NCBI GenBank assembly: GCA_007131945.1
Contig: SLPP01000184.1
Location: 1-13,828 of the forward strand
Length of the DNA: 13,828 nucleotides
Reading direction: 5' to 3'
Source of the DNA: Paracoccaceae bacterium
Lineage (GTDB): Bacteria; Pseudomonadota; Alphaproteobacteria; Rhodobacterales; Rhodobacteraceae
The notes below the pieces were generated by a model that worked only from the letters and a program-made list of their open reading frames with translations, had not been told where the DNA came from and ran no database searches. The position numbers were made by a program, and so were the translations under genes. Positions 7,524 to 13,828 of the stretch are shown here, piece by piece. How positions within the stretch are numbered: the stretch's first letter is position 1; each line of letters starts with the position of its first letter.

Positions 7524-8009
7524 TCAGTTCAGCACGAATTCGGTGACCAGAAGGTCGTTCACCAGCCCCGGGCCGGTCACGATCTGAACCCGGCGCAGCA
7601 TCTGGCCGCGCAGCCGCAGGAGCGCCGCCGGCTCCTCGATCTCGTGTGCCTCGAGGGCGCGCAGATAGACGTTGAGCACATCGAGGATCCGCGGGACGAG
7701 GCGCGCGACCTCGGCCTGGTGCTGGGGCGGCACCTCGAGCTGCGCGGTGAAGCGCAGATGCCGCGCTTCGCTGCGGCCGCTGAGGCTGATCACCAGCGGT
7801 TCCAGCGGCACGTAGGCAAATGCTGCGGGCGGGCGCGCGCGCTCGGTCGTGCCGCCTGCCGCGGGCGGTGCCGAATCGAACCCCAGAAGGTCGGAATGGG
7901 TAACGAAGAAACCGCCCGCGCCCAGCCCCGCCGCCAGAACAAGTCCGGCAAACAGCGGAAACTTGGAGCTTTTCTGGGTCGCTTCCGGCGGCGCGGCGGT
8001 TTCGGTCAT
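7524..8009 (-). CDS. fliL: Flagellar basal body-associated protein FliL
   Basis: The 161-residue product has a short cytoplasmic N-terminus, one membrane helix (about 17-37, FPLFAGLVLAAGLGAGGFFV), a linker, and a periplasmic FliL domain. The domain contains FAYVPLEPLVISL, HLRFTAQLEV and the C-terminal stretch RRVQIVTGPGLVNDLLVTEF. FliL associates with the stator and basal body and modulates stator engagement and torque. I chose the ATG at 8009, not the longer open frame upstream, for three reasons. It gives a normal FliL N-terminus, it has GAGG 5 bases upstream, and longer versions would run across the promoter region and into fliF on the other strand. It is the first gene of a five-gene leftward operon read from the divergent region 8010-8127. 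Confidence 0.93.
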   Translation of the reverse strand: MTETAAPPEATQKSSKFPLFAGLVLAAGLGAGGFFVTHSDLLGFDSAPPAAGGTTERARPPAAFAYVPLEPLVISLSGRSEARHLRFTAQLEVPPQHQAEVARLVPRILDVLNVYLRALEAHEIEEPAALLRLRGQMLRRVQIVTGPGLVNDLLVTEFVLN

Positions 8010-8056
8010 GCGATCCTCGCATTCGCGTGTTCGTCGCCGGTTCTGGCATATTGTCA

Positions 8057-8071
8057 CTAACCGATTGTTAA
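8057..8071. promoter_or_regulatory. CtrA-like binding site (TTAA-N7-TTAA class)
   Basis: CTAA-CCGATTG-TTAA matches the CtrA consensus TTAA-N7-TTAA at seven of the eight fixed positions with exact spacing. It lies midway in the gap between the divergent fliL and fliF genes. CtrA controls flagellar genes in Caulobacter and in several Rhodobacterales, so site, position and gene content agree. The regulator gene itself is not in the window, so this is an inference from motif and context. Confidence 0.65.
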
Positions 8072-8116
8072 ACGCTATCGACCAAGGATCGCCCCGACCG
8101 GGACAGAAGGCCCATC

Positions 8117-8121
8117 GGGAG
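8117..8121 (+). promoter_or_regulatory. Shine-Dalgarno site that fixes the TTG start of fliF
   Basis: GGGAG lies 6 bases before the TTG at 8128. No ATG in this frame gives a complete MS-ring N-terminus; the first downstream ATG (8233) would remove the first membrane helix. Confidence 0.75.
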
Positions 8122-8127
8122 AATCGC

Positions 8128-9723
8128 TTGGAACAGGTGCTGTCAGTCTGGAACTCGCTCGACCTGCGGCGGCGTGTCGTGGTGGCGGGCGCCACGATCG
8201 TGGTCTTTCTGGCGGTGCTGGGCCTGGCGCGGATGGCCGCGGCCCCGTCCATGACGCTGCTCTATGCCGGGCTCGAAAGCGGACCGGCCGGTGAGGTGAT
8301 CCAGGCGCTCGACCAGCGCAACATCCGCTACGAGGTGCGCGGCGACGCGATCTATGTCGATGCGCGCCTGCGTGACGAGACGCGGATGTCGCTCGCCGCG
8401 CAGGGCCTGCCGACGAATTCGACCAGCGGCTACGAATTGCTCGACGGGCTTTCCGGTTTCGGCACCACCTCGCAGATGTTCGATGCCGCCTACTGGCGGG
8501 CGAAGGAGGGCGAGTTGGCGCGCACCATTGTCGCGAGCCCGCATGTGCGCGCCGCGCGCGTGCATATCTCGCAGGGCTCCGGTGTGGCCTTCCGTCGCGA
8601 CCAGCTCGGTTCGGCCTCGGTCATGGTGACCCCGGCCGGTTCCACGCTCACGCCGCACCAGGCGCAGGCGATCCGGTTCCTCGTTGCCTCGGCCGTGGCC
8701 GGCCTGGGCCCGCAAGCGGTCTCGGTGATCGACACCGCGAGCGGGCTCGTGATCGCCGATCCGGGCGAAGAGACGGCAAAGGGCAGCGACCGGGCGGCCG
8801 AGCTTAGGCGCAATGTCGAGCGCCTGCTCGAGGCGCATGTCGGCATCGGCCGCGCCGTCGTCGAGGTCAGTGTCGAGACGGTCACCGACCGCGAGACGAT
8901 CGTCGAACGGCGGATCGATCCCGAGAGCCGGATCGCCCTGAGCCAGGAAAGCGAGGAGCGCAACGCCACCTCGACCGAGGCGCGGGCGGGGACCGTCTCC
9001 GTCGCCTCGAACCTGCCCGACGGGGACGCCGCCGGCGGCGAGGGGCGGACGGAATCGCGCGATGTGCAGTCGCGCCAGCGGATCAGCTACGATGTCAGCC
9101 AGACCCAGCGCGAGGTGCAGCGCGGCCCGGGCGCGGTACGCCGCCTGACGGTGGCGGTGTTGATCGACGGGGTCCGCGCGCCCGACGCGTCGGGCACCCC
9201 GCAGTGGAGCCCGCGTCCGGAGGCCGAGATCGAGGCGCTGCGCGAACTCGTCGCCTCGGCGGTGGGCTACGACGCGGCGCGCGGCGACGTGATCACCATC
9301 CGCTCGCTTCCCTTCGAGCCGGTGGCGCGCGCCGAGGGAAGCGCGCCGGCGATCGGACTCGTCGAACGGCTCGGGCTCGACGTGATGGCACTGATCCGGC
9401 TCGCCGCGCTGGCACTGGTCGCGCTGTTCCTCGCGCTATTCGTGCTGCGGCCGCTGTTCCTCGGCCGGCGCGGCGATGCCGGGCCGCTCGAACTGCCGCG
9501 TCCGACCGGCGCGGCGCAGCCGTCCGGCGGGCCGTACCTGAGCGGCGAGATCGCGGATGACGAGGGCGACGCCGGATCGCTCTACCCGGTGAACGCAGAC
9601 GGCAGCCGCGCCGAGAGGCCCGAAGACCCGGTCGAACGGATGCGCCGGCTGATCGCCGAGCGGCAGGACGAGACCGTCGAGATCCTGCGCAGCTGGATGG
9701 AAGAACGCGAGGAAACCCGCTGA
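8128..9723 (+). CDS. fliF: Flagellar MS-ring protein FliF (TTG start)
   Basis: FliF builds the MS ring in the inner membrane, the platform for the C ring, rod and export apparatus. From the TTG at 8128 the product is 531 residues, near the family norm. It has an N-terminal membrane helix (about 16-36) and the motif LLYAGLESGPAGEVIQAL (44-61). The YscJ/FliF ring-building domain includes RTIVASPHVRAARVHIS (132-148), SASVMVTP and SVIDTASGLVIA (199-210). A variable disordered section (about 270-335) leads to the second ring domain (TVAVLIDGV, 341-349). A second membrane helix (about 419-441) precedes the C-terminal FliG-binding segment DPVERMRRLIAERQDETVEI (500-519). It opens the rightward flagellar operon under the CtrA-like region. 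Its TGA overlaps the next ATG by one base. The longer open frame reaching back to 7849 runs through fliL and the promoter and is not used. Confidence 0.95.
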   Translation: MEQVLSVWNSLDLRRRVVVAGATIVVFLAVLGLARMAAAPSMTLLYAGLESGPAGEVIQALDQRNIRYEVRGDAIYVDARLRDETRMSLAAQGLPTNSTSGYELLDGLSGFGTTSQMFDAAYWRAKEGELARTIVASPHVRAARVHISQGSGVAFRRDQLGSASVMVTPAGSTLTPHQAQAIRFLVASAVAGLGPQAVSVIDTASGLVIADPGEETAKGSDRAAELRRNVERLLEAHVGIGRAVVEVSVETVTDRETIVERRIDPESRIALSQESEERNATSTEARAGTVSVASNLPDGDAAGGEGRTESRDVQSRQRISYDVSQTQREVQRGPGAVRRLTVAVLIDGVRAPDASGTPQWSPRPEAEIEALRELVASAVGYDAARGDVITIRSLPFEPVARAEGSAPAIGLVERLGLDVMALIRLAALALVALFLALFVLRPLFLGRRGDAGPLELPRPTGAAQPSGGPYLSGEIADDEGDAGSLYPVNADGSRAERPEDPVERMRRLIAERQDETVEILRSWMEEREETR

Positions 9724-10319
9724 TGCCGATGCCGATCCGCCTCGAGGTTTTCGAGACGCTCGCCGATGACGGAGCGCCGCAGCTTCTTTCGCCCGAGCAG
9801 ATCGAGGAGATCCGTCTCAATGCCTACGAGCGCGGTTACAATGCCGGCTGGGACGATGCCGGGCGGCAGGTCGAGGAGGAGGACCGGGCGCGCCGCGCCG
9901 AGGTCGAGCGGCAGCTGCAGCAACTCGCCTTCACCTATCACGAGGTGCGCGGGCATCTGCTGCGGGCGCTCGAGCCGGTCTTCGAGGCGCTTCTTGGCAC
10001 CGTCGTCCCGGTGGCCGCCCGGGCAGCGGTCGTGCCGATGGTCGTCGAACAGCTCCTGGCGCTTGCCGGCAATGCCACCGAGGCGCCGGTCACGCTGCGC
10101 GTCAGCCCGGGCACGCGGATGGAATTCGAGGCCGCGCTCGACGGGCTGGTCCTGCCGCCGCTGACGATCGCCGAGAGCGAGGAGGTGGCCTATCTGCAGG
10201 CGTCGATCGGCTTCGATGCGCAGGAGACGCAGATCGATCTTGCTGCCGTCGCCGAGCAGCTGCGCGCCGCCATCGCGCGCTTCTACCTGATCCAGACCCA
10301 GGAGGTGAACCATGCCTGA
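9723..10319 (+). CDS. fliH: FliH-like flagellar export ATPase regulator (divergent)
   Basis: The 198-residue product sits between fliF and fliN, where fliH-type genes usually lie. FliH binds and restrains the export ATPase FliI and links it to the C ring through FliN. Supporting features are an N-terminal AYERGYNAGWDDAGRQ (35-49) with the GxxxG spacing typical of FliH and a following charged helix (about 45-80). A C-terminal alpha/beta part contains VTLRVSPGTRMEFEAAL (123-139). Sequence similarity to enteric FliH is low, as expected in alphaproteobacteria. Two starts are possible, ATG 9723 or ATG 9729. The first overlaps the fliF stop (TGATG), and GAGG lies about 10 bases before it. The 3' end overlaps fliN by 8 bases. 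The fliI gene is not in the window. The assignment rests on context plus the glycine motif. Confidence 0.72.
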   Translation: MPMPIRLEVFETLADDGAPQLLSPEQIEEIRLNAYERGYNAGWDDAGRQVEEEDRARRAEVERQLQQLAFTYHEVRGHLLRALEPVFEALLGTVVPVAARAAVVPMVVEQLLALAGNATEAPVTLRVSPGTRMEFEAALDGLVLPPLTIAESEEVAYLQASIGFDAQETQIDLAAVAEQLRAAIARFYLIQTQEVNHA

Positions 10320-10632
10320 GGCAGAGACCACACCCGCCGCCGAAGCCGGCGACGAGGCCGGCGGCGCGCCCAGCCTTGCCCGCAGCGCCTTCACCCAGGT
10401 GCCGATCGAGATCGTGATCTCGGTTGGCCGCGCCCGGCCGCTGGTGCGCGACCTCCTGCGGCTGCAACGCGACAGCGTCCTGCCGCTCGACCGCCGGGTC
10501 GACGACCCGGTCGAGCTTTACGTGGGTGACAAGCTGATCGCGCGTGGTCAGCTCGAGGAACTCGAAGGTGAACAGGCCGGGCAGATGGCGGTTCGCCTGA
10601 CCGAGGTGGCCGACCTCAGCAACGGGGTCTGA
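10312..10632 (+). CDS. fliN: Flagellar C-ring switch protein FliN
   Basis: The 106-residue product has an acidic Ala/Glu-rich leader (1-22) followed by a single SpoA (surface presentation of antigens) domain from about 28 to 98. Visible SpoA hallmarks are VPIEIVISVGRARPLVRDLL (30-49), SVLPLDRRVDDPVELYVGDK (55-74) and LIARGQLEELEGEQAGQMAV (75-94). FliN forms the base of the cytoplasmic C ring, takes part in switching, and docks the FliH-FliI export complex, which suits its position directly after the FliH-like gene. A strong GGAGG (10301-10305) lies 6 bases before the ATG, inside the upstream gene. The genes overlap by 8 bases. fliM and fliG are not in this window. Confidence 0.93.
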   Translation: MPEAETTPAAEAGDEAGGAPSLARSAFTQVPIEIVISVGRARPLVRDLLRLQRDSVLPLDRRVDDPVELYVGDKLIARGQLEELEGEQAGQMAVRLTEVADLSNGV

Positions 10633-10633
10633 C

Positions 10634-11362
10634 ATGCGGTTGCGGTCGTGCCTTCCGCTGGCGCCGCTGGCGCTGGTCCTGATTGCCACGCCCGCGATCG
10701 CGCAGGAGATCACGCTCAATTTCGGCGAGGGCGGGGCACTGGCCACGCGGACGGTACAGCTTCTGGTGCTGCTCACCGTTCTCAGCCTCGTGCCGGCGCT
10801 GGCGATCATGATCACCTGCTTTCCGTTCATCGTGACGGTGCTCGCGATCCTGCGCCAGGCGATCGGGCTGCAGCAATCGCCGCCGGCGATGCTGCTCACG
10901 ACGCTGGCGATGTTCCTGACCTATTTCGTCATGGAACCGGTCTTCGTGGCGGCCTGGACCGCCGGGATCGAACCGCTGAACGCCGGCGAGGTCGGGCTCG
11001 AGGAGGCTTTCGTTCTGACGATGGAGCCGTTCCGCGCCTTCATGCTGGGCCGCGTCAGCCCCGAGACCTTCGCCAATCTCGCCTCGCTCAGGCCCGACGC
11101 GCCCGCCTTCGGGGCAGAGGCGCCGCTCTCGGTCCTGGTTCCCTCGTTCCTGCTCTCGGAACTTTCGCGCGCCTTCGAGGTCGGGTTCCTGATCTTCCTG
11201 CCCTTCCTGATCATCGACCTCGTCGTCGCCGCGGTCCTGATGTCGATGGGCATGATGATGGTGCCGCCGGCGATCGTCGCACTGCCGTTCAAGCTGGCCT
11301 TCTTCGTCGTCGCCGATGGCTGGTCGCTGATCTCGGCGGCGCTGGTGACGGGATACTTCTAG
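10634..11362 (+). CDS. fliP: Flagellar type III export gate protein FliP
   Basis: The 242-residue product is FliP, which with FliQ and FliR forms the core entry pore of the flagellar type III export apparatus. The N-terminus (about 1-23) is a cleavable signal peptide ending AIA/QE, as known for FliP. The two family signatures are visible: PALAIMITCFPFIVTVLAIL (54-73) and FLPFLIIDLVVAAVLMSMGM (188-207). There are four hydrophobic segments with the usual long hydrophilic loop (about 110-165) between the second and third. The C-terminal VPPAIVALPFKLAFFVVADG (210-229) is also conserved. The ATG is one base after the fliN stop and lacks a strong Shine-Dalgarno, so translation is probably coupled. 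It ends the rightward flagellar run here. fliQ and fliR do not follow, and the next gene is convergent and begins 4 bases after the stop. Confidence 0.96.
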   Translation: MRLRSCLPLAPLALVLIATPAIAQEITLNFGEGGALATRTVQLLVLLTVLSLVPALAIMITCFPFIVTVLAILRQAIGLQQSPPAMLLTTLAMFLTYFVMEPVFVAAWTAGIEPLNAGEVGLEEAFVLTMEPFRAFMLGRVSPETFANLASLRPDAPAFGAEAPLSVLVPSFLLSELSRAFEVGFLIFLPFLIIDLVVAAVLMSMGMMMVPPAIVALPFKLAFFVVADGWSLISAALVTGYF

Positions 11363-11366
11363 GCGA

Positions 11367-12071
11367 TCAGCGCCAGGTCACGTCGCCGAGGAAGATGTAG
11401 CCCGCGCCGTAGATCGTCTTGATCAGCCGCGGGTTTCGCGGATCCTCGCCGAGTTTCGTCCGCAGCCGCGAGATGCGCACGTCCATCGCCCGGTCGAAGC
11501 TCTCGCCGGCCGCACCGCCCAGGCTTTCCTGCATCTGCGCCCGCGTGATCAGCCGCTTCGGCATTTCCAGGAACAGCCGCAGCACCTCGCCCTCGGCATG
11601 GCTGAAGGGCACCTCGCTGCCGTCGTCCGATACCAGGACGTAGCGGTCGAAATGCGCCGACCAGCCGTTGAAACTCGCCACCGTCGGCGCCTGCTCGCCG
11701 GCGCCGCGCGACTTGCGCAGCCGGGCGCGGATGCGCGCGACGACCTCGGCGGGCTCGAAGGGCTTGATGATGTAGTCGTCCGCCCCCAGCTCCAGCCCCG
11801 TTACCCGGTCGTAGACGTTCGACCGGCCCGAGATGATGATGATCGTCGCGCCTGACTCGAGCGCCAGCCGATGCACCAGCGCCAGCCCGTCGCGGTCGGG
11901 CAGGCCCAGATCGACGAGGCAGACATCGGGCGTCGTGCGCTTCAGCGCCGCCTCGAACTCGGTCGCGCGGCTATAGGTGGTGGTGCGGAAGCCGGCATCG
12001 GTCAACGCGTCGGCCAGCATCCGCCGGATCTCGGCCTCGTCGTCGAGGATGGCGACATGCGGTGCCTGCAT
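11367..12071 (-). CDS. OmpR/PhoB-family response regulator
   Basis: The 234-residue product has an N-terminal receiver domain (about 4-118) and a C-terminal winged-helix DNA-binding domain (about 130-230). Receiver residues are intact: acidic pair D10/D11 (AILDDE), phospho-acceptor D54 (CLVDLGLPDRDG), S81 (IIIISGRS) and K103 (DDYIIKPF). The effector domain has the OmpR features SHAEGEVLRLFLE, DVRISRLRTKLG and the wing LIKTIYGAGYIFLG. It is expected to bind DNA as a dimer when phosphorylated. It starts 8 bases after the hybrid kinase gene, so the two form an operon and probably a cognate pair. It converges on fliP with only 4 bases between the stops and no visible terminator. Its target genes cannot be read here, and a link to motility is only positional. 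Confidence 0.93.
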   Translation of the reverse strand: MQAPHVAILDDEAEIRRMLADALTDAGFRTTTYSRATEFEAALKRTTPDVCLVDLGLPDRDGLALVHRLALESGATIIIISGRSNVYDRVTGLELGADDYIIKPFEPAEVVARIRARLRKSRGAGEQAPTVASFNGWSAHFDRYVLVSDDGSEVPFSHAEGEVLRLFLEMPKRLITRAQMQESLGGAAGESFDRAMDVRISRLRTKLGEDPRNPRLIKTIYGAGYIFLGDVTWR

Positions 12072-12079
12072 CGCGCGCC

Positions 12080-13828
12080 CTATTCCGCCGCCGGGCGCGC
12101 CGCGGCGCCGTCGCAGCGGGACAGGAAGAGACGCAGATCGCTCGCCTCGAAGGGCTTGCGCAGCACCGGGAAGGCACGCGCGGCGCGGGAATGGAGCATG
12201 TCGCCGGGCGGCAGCGAGGTCATCAGGCCCATTGCCACGGCGGGCATCACGGGGCGCAGGCTCGCGAGAAGGTCGAGCCCGGTTTCGCTTCCGGCGAGGT
12301 TGATGTCCGACAGGATCAGCCCCAGCCCGTCGAGCGTCGCGAGGCCGCGCGCATCTGCCGCGCTTTCCGCCTCGATCACGTTGTGGCCGATGGCGCAGAG
12401 CATTTCGCGCGTGTTCGCGCGGATGTCCGGATCGTCCTCGACGAGAAGGACGAGGAGCGGCTCGAAGCGCTGCTCCGCGGCCCTGAGCGGCAGCCGCAGG
12501 GTCACGCGCGCGCCCCCTTCGGACCGGTTGGCGAGTTGAACGCTGCCGCCGGCGAGCGAGGTCTGGTCGTAAACCATGGCAAGCCCGAGCCCCGATCCCT
12601 CGCCGCCCTTGGTGGTGAAGAAGGGCTCCGTGCCGTGCAGCAAGGCCTCGTCGGTGAAACCCGCCCCGGTATCCTCGACGGTGATCTCGAGCCAGGTGTC
12701 GCGGCGCCGGCGCACCCCCAGCCGGATCGTGCCGCCAGCGGAGCCGATCGCGTCGCGCGCGTTGAGGATGAGGTTCAGCAGACTGTCCTGCAACGCCCCG
12801 GGGTCCAACATCACCGGCCCCAGGCCGGGTTCGAGCGCCACGTCGAGCCGGGTGTCGGCGGGCAGCGACGGTCGCGCCATCGTCCGCAGATCGTCGAGCA
12901 GGACTTTCAGGTCGATCGCCTCGGCACGAAGTTCGCGATGCCCTGAAATGGCGCCGATCCGCTGCAGGAGCGCACCGCCACGCCGCGCCGCGCCGATCGT
13001 GGCGCGCGCGATCTCGTCCGCGTCCGCGGGCAGCCCGGGCAGGCGCGCAAGCCGCCCCTGCAGGCCAAGGATGATGGTCAGCAGGTTGGCGAAGTCATGC
13101 GCCAGCCCCGAGGTCAGCTGCGCCGCAAGCTCGCGCTTGCGCGTCTGCATCAACGCGGCGCGCGCCTGCGTCTCCTCGGTGATGTCGGTCGACAGGATAT
13201 AGATCCCGCCGCCCGTCGTCTGACCGTCAGCATCCGTCACGCCCGGATCGGGGGTCAGCGCGACGCGAATTCGCCGGCCGCTCTCCTCGTGGGTGAATTC
13301 GCTGACATTCGCCTCGCCGGCCAGCGCCCGCTGCATGTGCGGCAGGATGCGCGAGAACGTGTCGGGGTCGAGTGCCTCCGAGGCGTGCAGCCCCACCATG
13401 TCGTCCGGGATGCCGGGGATGAGGGTCGAGAGTCGCCGGTTCGAATAGGTGTAGACGAGGTCGCGGTTCACATGCGCGATATGCGCCGGCATCATCTCGG
13501 TTGTCAGCCGGGTGCGCGCCTCGATCTCGGTGAGTTCGCGCTTCGCCTCGGCGAGGGCGGCGTTGGTCGCGGCGAGCTCGCGGTTGGTCAGCGAGAGCCG
13601 CTCGGCATGGGCGAAGAGCTGGCCCGAAAGCTCCTCCGAACGGGCACGCAGGAGCTGTTCCTGCAGCTTGATCTCGGTGATGTCGGTATAGACGGTGACC
13701 CAGCCGCCCTGCGGCAGTGGCGCGCCCTCGACGCTGATCCAGCGCCCATTGGCGCGCTGGCGTTCCATGTAGTGCGGCTGGAAGGCGCGGGCGGCGTCGA
13801 CGCGGACGCGCACCGCCGCCTCGGGGTC
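12080..13828 (-). CDS. Hybrid sensor histidine kinase (PAS-coiled coil-PAS-kinase-receiver), 5' end outside window
   Basis: The frame is open to the right edge, so the N-terminus is missing; about 582 residues are visible. Counting from the codon at 13813, the order is as follows. The end of a PAS_7-like fold (HYMERQRANGRWISVEGAPL, 14-33) is followed by a long coiled coil (about 46-104) and a second PAS domain (about 105-215). The dimerisation/phospho-acceptor helix is LTSGLAHDFANLLTIILG (233-250) with H239. The HATPase domain has its N box (NLILNARDA, 347-355), DTGAGF (381-386), EPFFTTK (396-402) and GSGLGLAMVYD (406-416). The C-terminal receiver has D460/D461, phospho-acceptor D503 (LILSDINLAG) and K553. 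The H-box reads HDFANLL where CckA-like kinases usually have HDFNNLL. No membrane segment is visible in this part. It is read just before the response regulator, 8 bases upstream of it. The signal sensed is unknown. Confidence 0.9.
   Translation of the reverse strand, partial: DPEAAVRVRVDAARAFQPHYMERQRANGRWISVEGAPLPQGGWVTVYTDITEIKLQEQLLRARSEELSGQLFAHAERLSLTNRELAATNAALAEAKRELTEIEARTRLTTEMMPAHIAHVNRDLVYTYSNRRLSTLIPGIPDDMVGLHASEALDPDTFSRILPHMQRALAGEANVSEFTHEESGRRIRVALTPDPGVTDADGQTTGGGIYILSTDITEETQARAALMQTRKRELAAQLTSGLAHDFANLLTIILGLQGRLARLPGLPADADEIARATIGAARRGGALLQRIGAISGHRELRAEAIDLKVLLDDLRTMARPSLPADTRLDVALEPGLGPVMLDPGALQDSLLNLILNARDAIGSAGGTIRLGVRRRRDTWLEITVEDTGAGFTDEALLHGTEPFFTTKGGEGSGLGLAMVYDQTSLAGGSVQLANRSEGGARVTLRLPLRAAEQRFEPLLVLLVEDDPDIRANTREMLCAIGHNVIEAESAADARGLATLDGLGLILSDINLAGSETGLDLLASLRPVMPAVAMGLMTSLPPGDMLHSRAARAFPVLRKPFEASDLRLFLSRCDGAAARPAAE

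Larger units (their letters stand above)
8010..8127. promoter_or_regulatory. Divergent flagellar promoter region between fliL and fliF
   Basis: This 118-base region is the only space from which both flagellar operons can be transcribed. Its centre (about 8045-8080) is clearly richer in A/T than the flanking genes. It holds the CtrA-like site (8057-8071). A TTGTCA at 8051-8056 matches five of six bases of a sigma70 -35 element for the fliF direction, but the -10 positions are poor. I see no sigma54 (GG-N10-GC) or sigma28 promoter I would trust. Confidence 0.65.

Noticed and set aside
7849..8127. N-terminal extension of fliF to an upstream ATG.
   Set aside because: It would run through the 5' part of fliL on the other strand and the divergent promoter. 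The added sequence is not FliF-like, and the TTG at 8128 has a good ribosome-binding site.
8010..8252. N-terminal extension of fliL by 81 codons.
   Set aside because: It would cross the promoter region and the start of fliF. The added residues are low-complexity, and the ATG at 8009 has a well-placed GAGG.
11360..11370. A bidirectional terminator between fliP and the response regulator.
   Set aside because: Only 4 bases separate the stops and no GC stem followed by a T-run is visible across the junction.
10648..11400. A second 250-codon plus frame overlapping fliP.
   Set aside because: It is a +2 frame shadow rich in Arg, Gly, Asp and His. The fliP frame has both family signatures and four membrane segments.
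12062..12946. A 294-codon plus-strand frame opposite the kinase gene.
   Set aside because: The minus strand encodes complete HATPase and receiver motifs over this stretch, so the plus frame is a complement shadow.
1..13828. CRISPR arrays, insertion sequences, tRNA or rRNA genes, phage or defence islands.
   Set aside because: I saw no regularly spaced repeats, transposase motifs, terminal repeats, tRNA-like cloverleafs or rRNA sequence. Genes are tightly packed with uniform composition.

Overview
The window looks like chromosomal DNA from a high-GC alphaproteobacterium of the Rhodobacterales (Rhodobacteraceae/Roseobacter-like). Base composition is high in G+C, and coding third positions are overwhelmingly G or C. 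The flagellar genes have the arrangement and divergence typical of alphaproteobacterial flagella: a FliL-MotE-MotA group diverging from a FliF-FliH-like-FliN-FliP group, with a CtrA-like TTAA-N7-TTAA site between them. This assignment rests on gene content and protein character, not on a database search.

Layout. (1) 1-610, minus strand: an outer-membrane beta-barrel protein with a clear signal peptide, cut by the left edge. (2) 611-940: a divergent intergenic region with a perfect 7-bp inverted repeat just upstream of ppx. (3) 941-2857, plus strand: a Ppx/GppA phosphatase and the 23S rRNA methyltransferase RlmE, 18 bases apart. (4) 2858-3231: a convergent gap with no gene I can name, although one plus frame has coding-like composition. 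(5) 3232-8009, minus strand: a five-gene operon read leftward from fliL: fliL, a small membrane protein (DUF6468/PflI-like), a MotE-like protein, motA, and a large periplasmic protein with an AMIN-like N-terminus and a helical-repeat body. (6) 8010-8127: the divergent flagellar promoter region. (7) 8128-11362, plus strand: fliF (TTG start), a FliH-like gene, fliN and fliP, all overlapping or nearly so. (8) 11367-13828, minus strand: an OmpR-type response regulator and the upstream hybrid histidine kinase, which is cut by the right edge and convergent with fliP.

How the parts fit. The plus-strand flagellar operon encodes the MS ring (FliF), a FliH-like export-ATPase partner, the C-ring protein FliN and the export-gate protein FliP. 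The minus-strand operon encodes motor-torque and accessory parts: the stator subunit MotA, FliL, and three membrane or periplasmic accessories. MotB is not in the window. The most interesting element is the last gene of the minus operon, a 725-residue protein translationally coupled to motA. With the nearby MotE-like gene it suggests a MotC/MotE-like stator-support module, extended by a putative peptidoglycan-binding AMIN-like domain.
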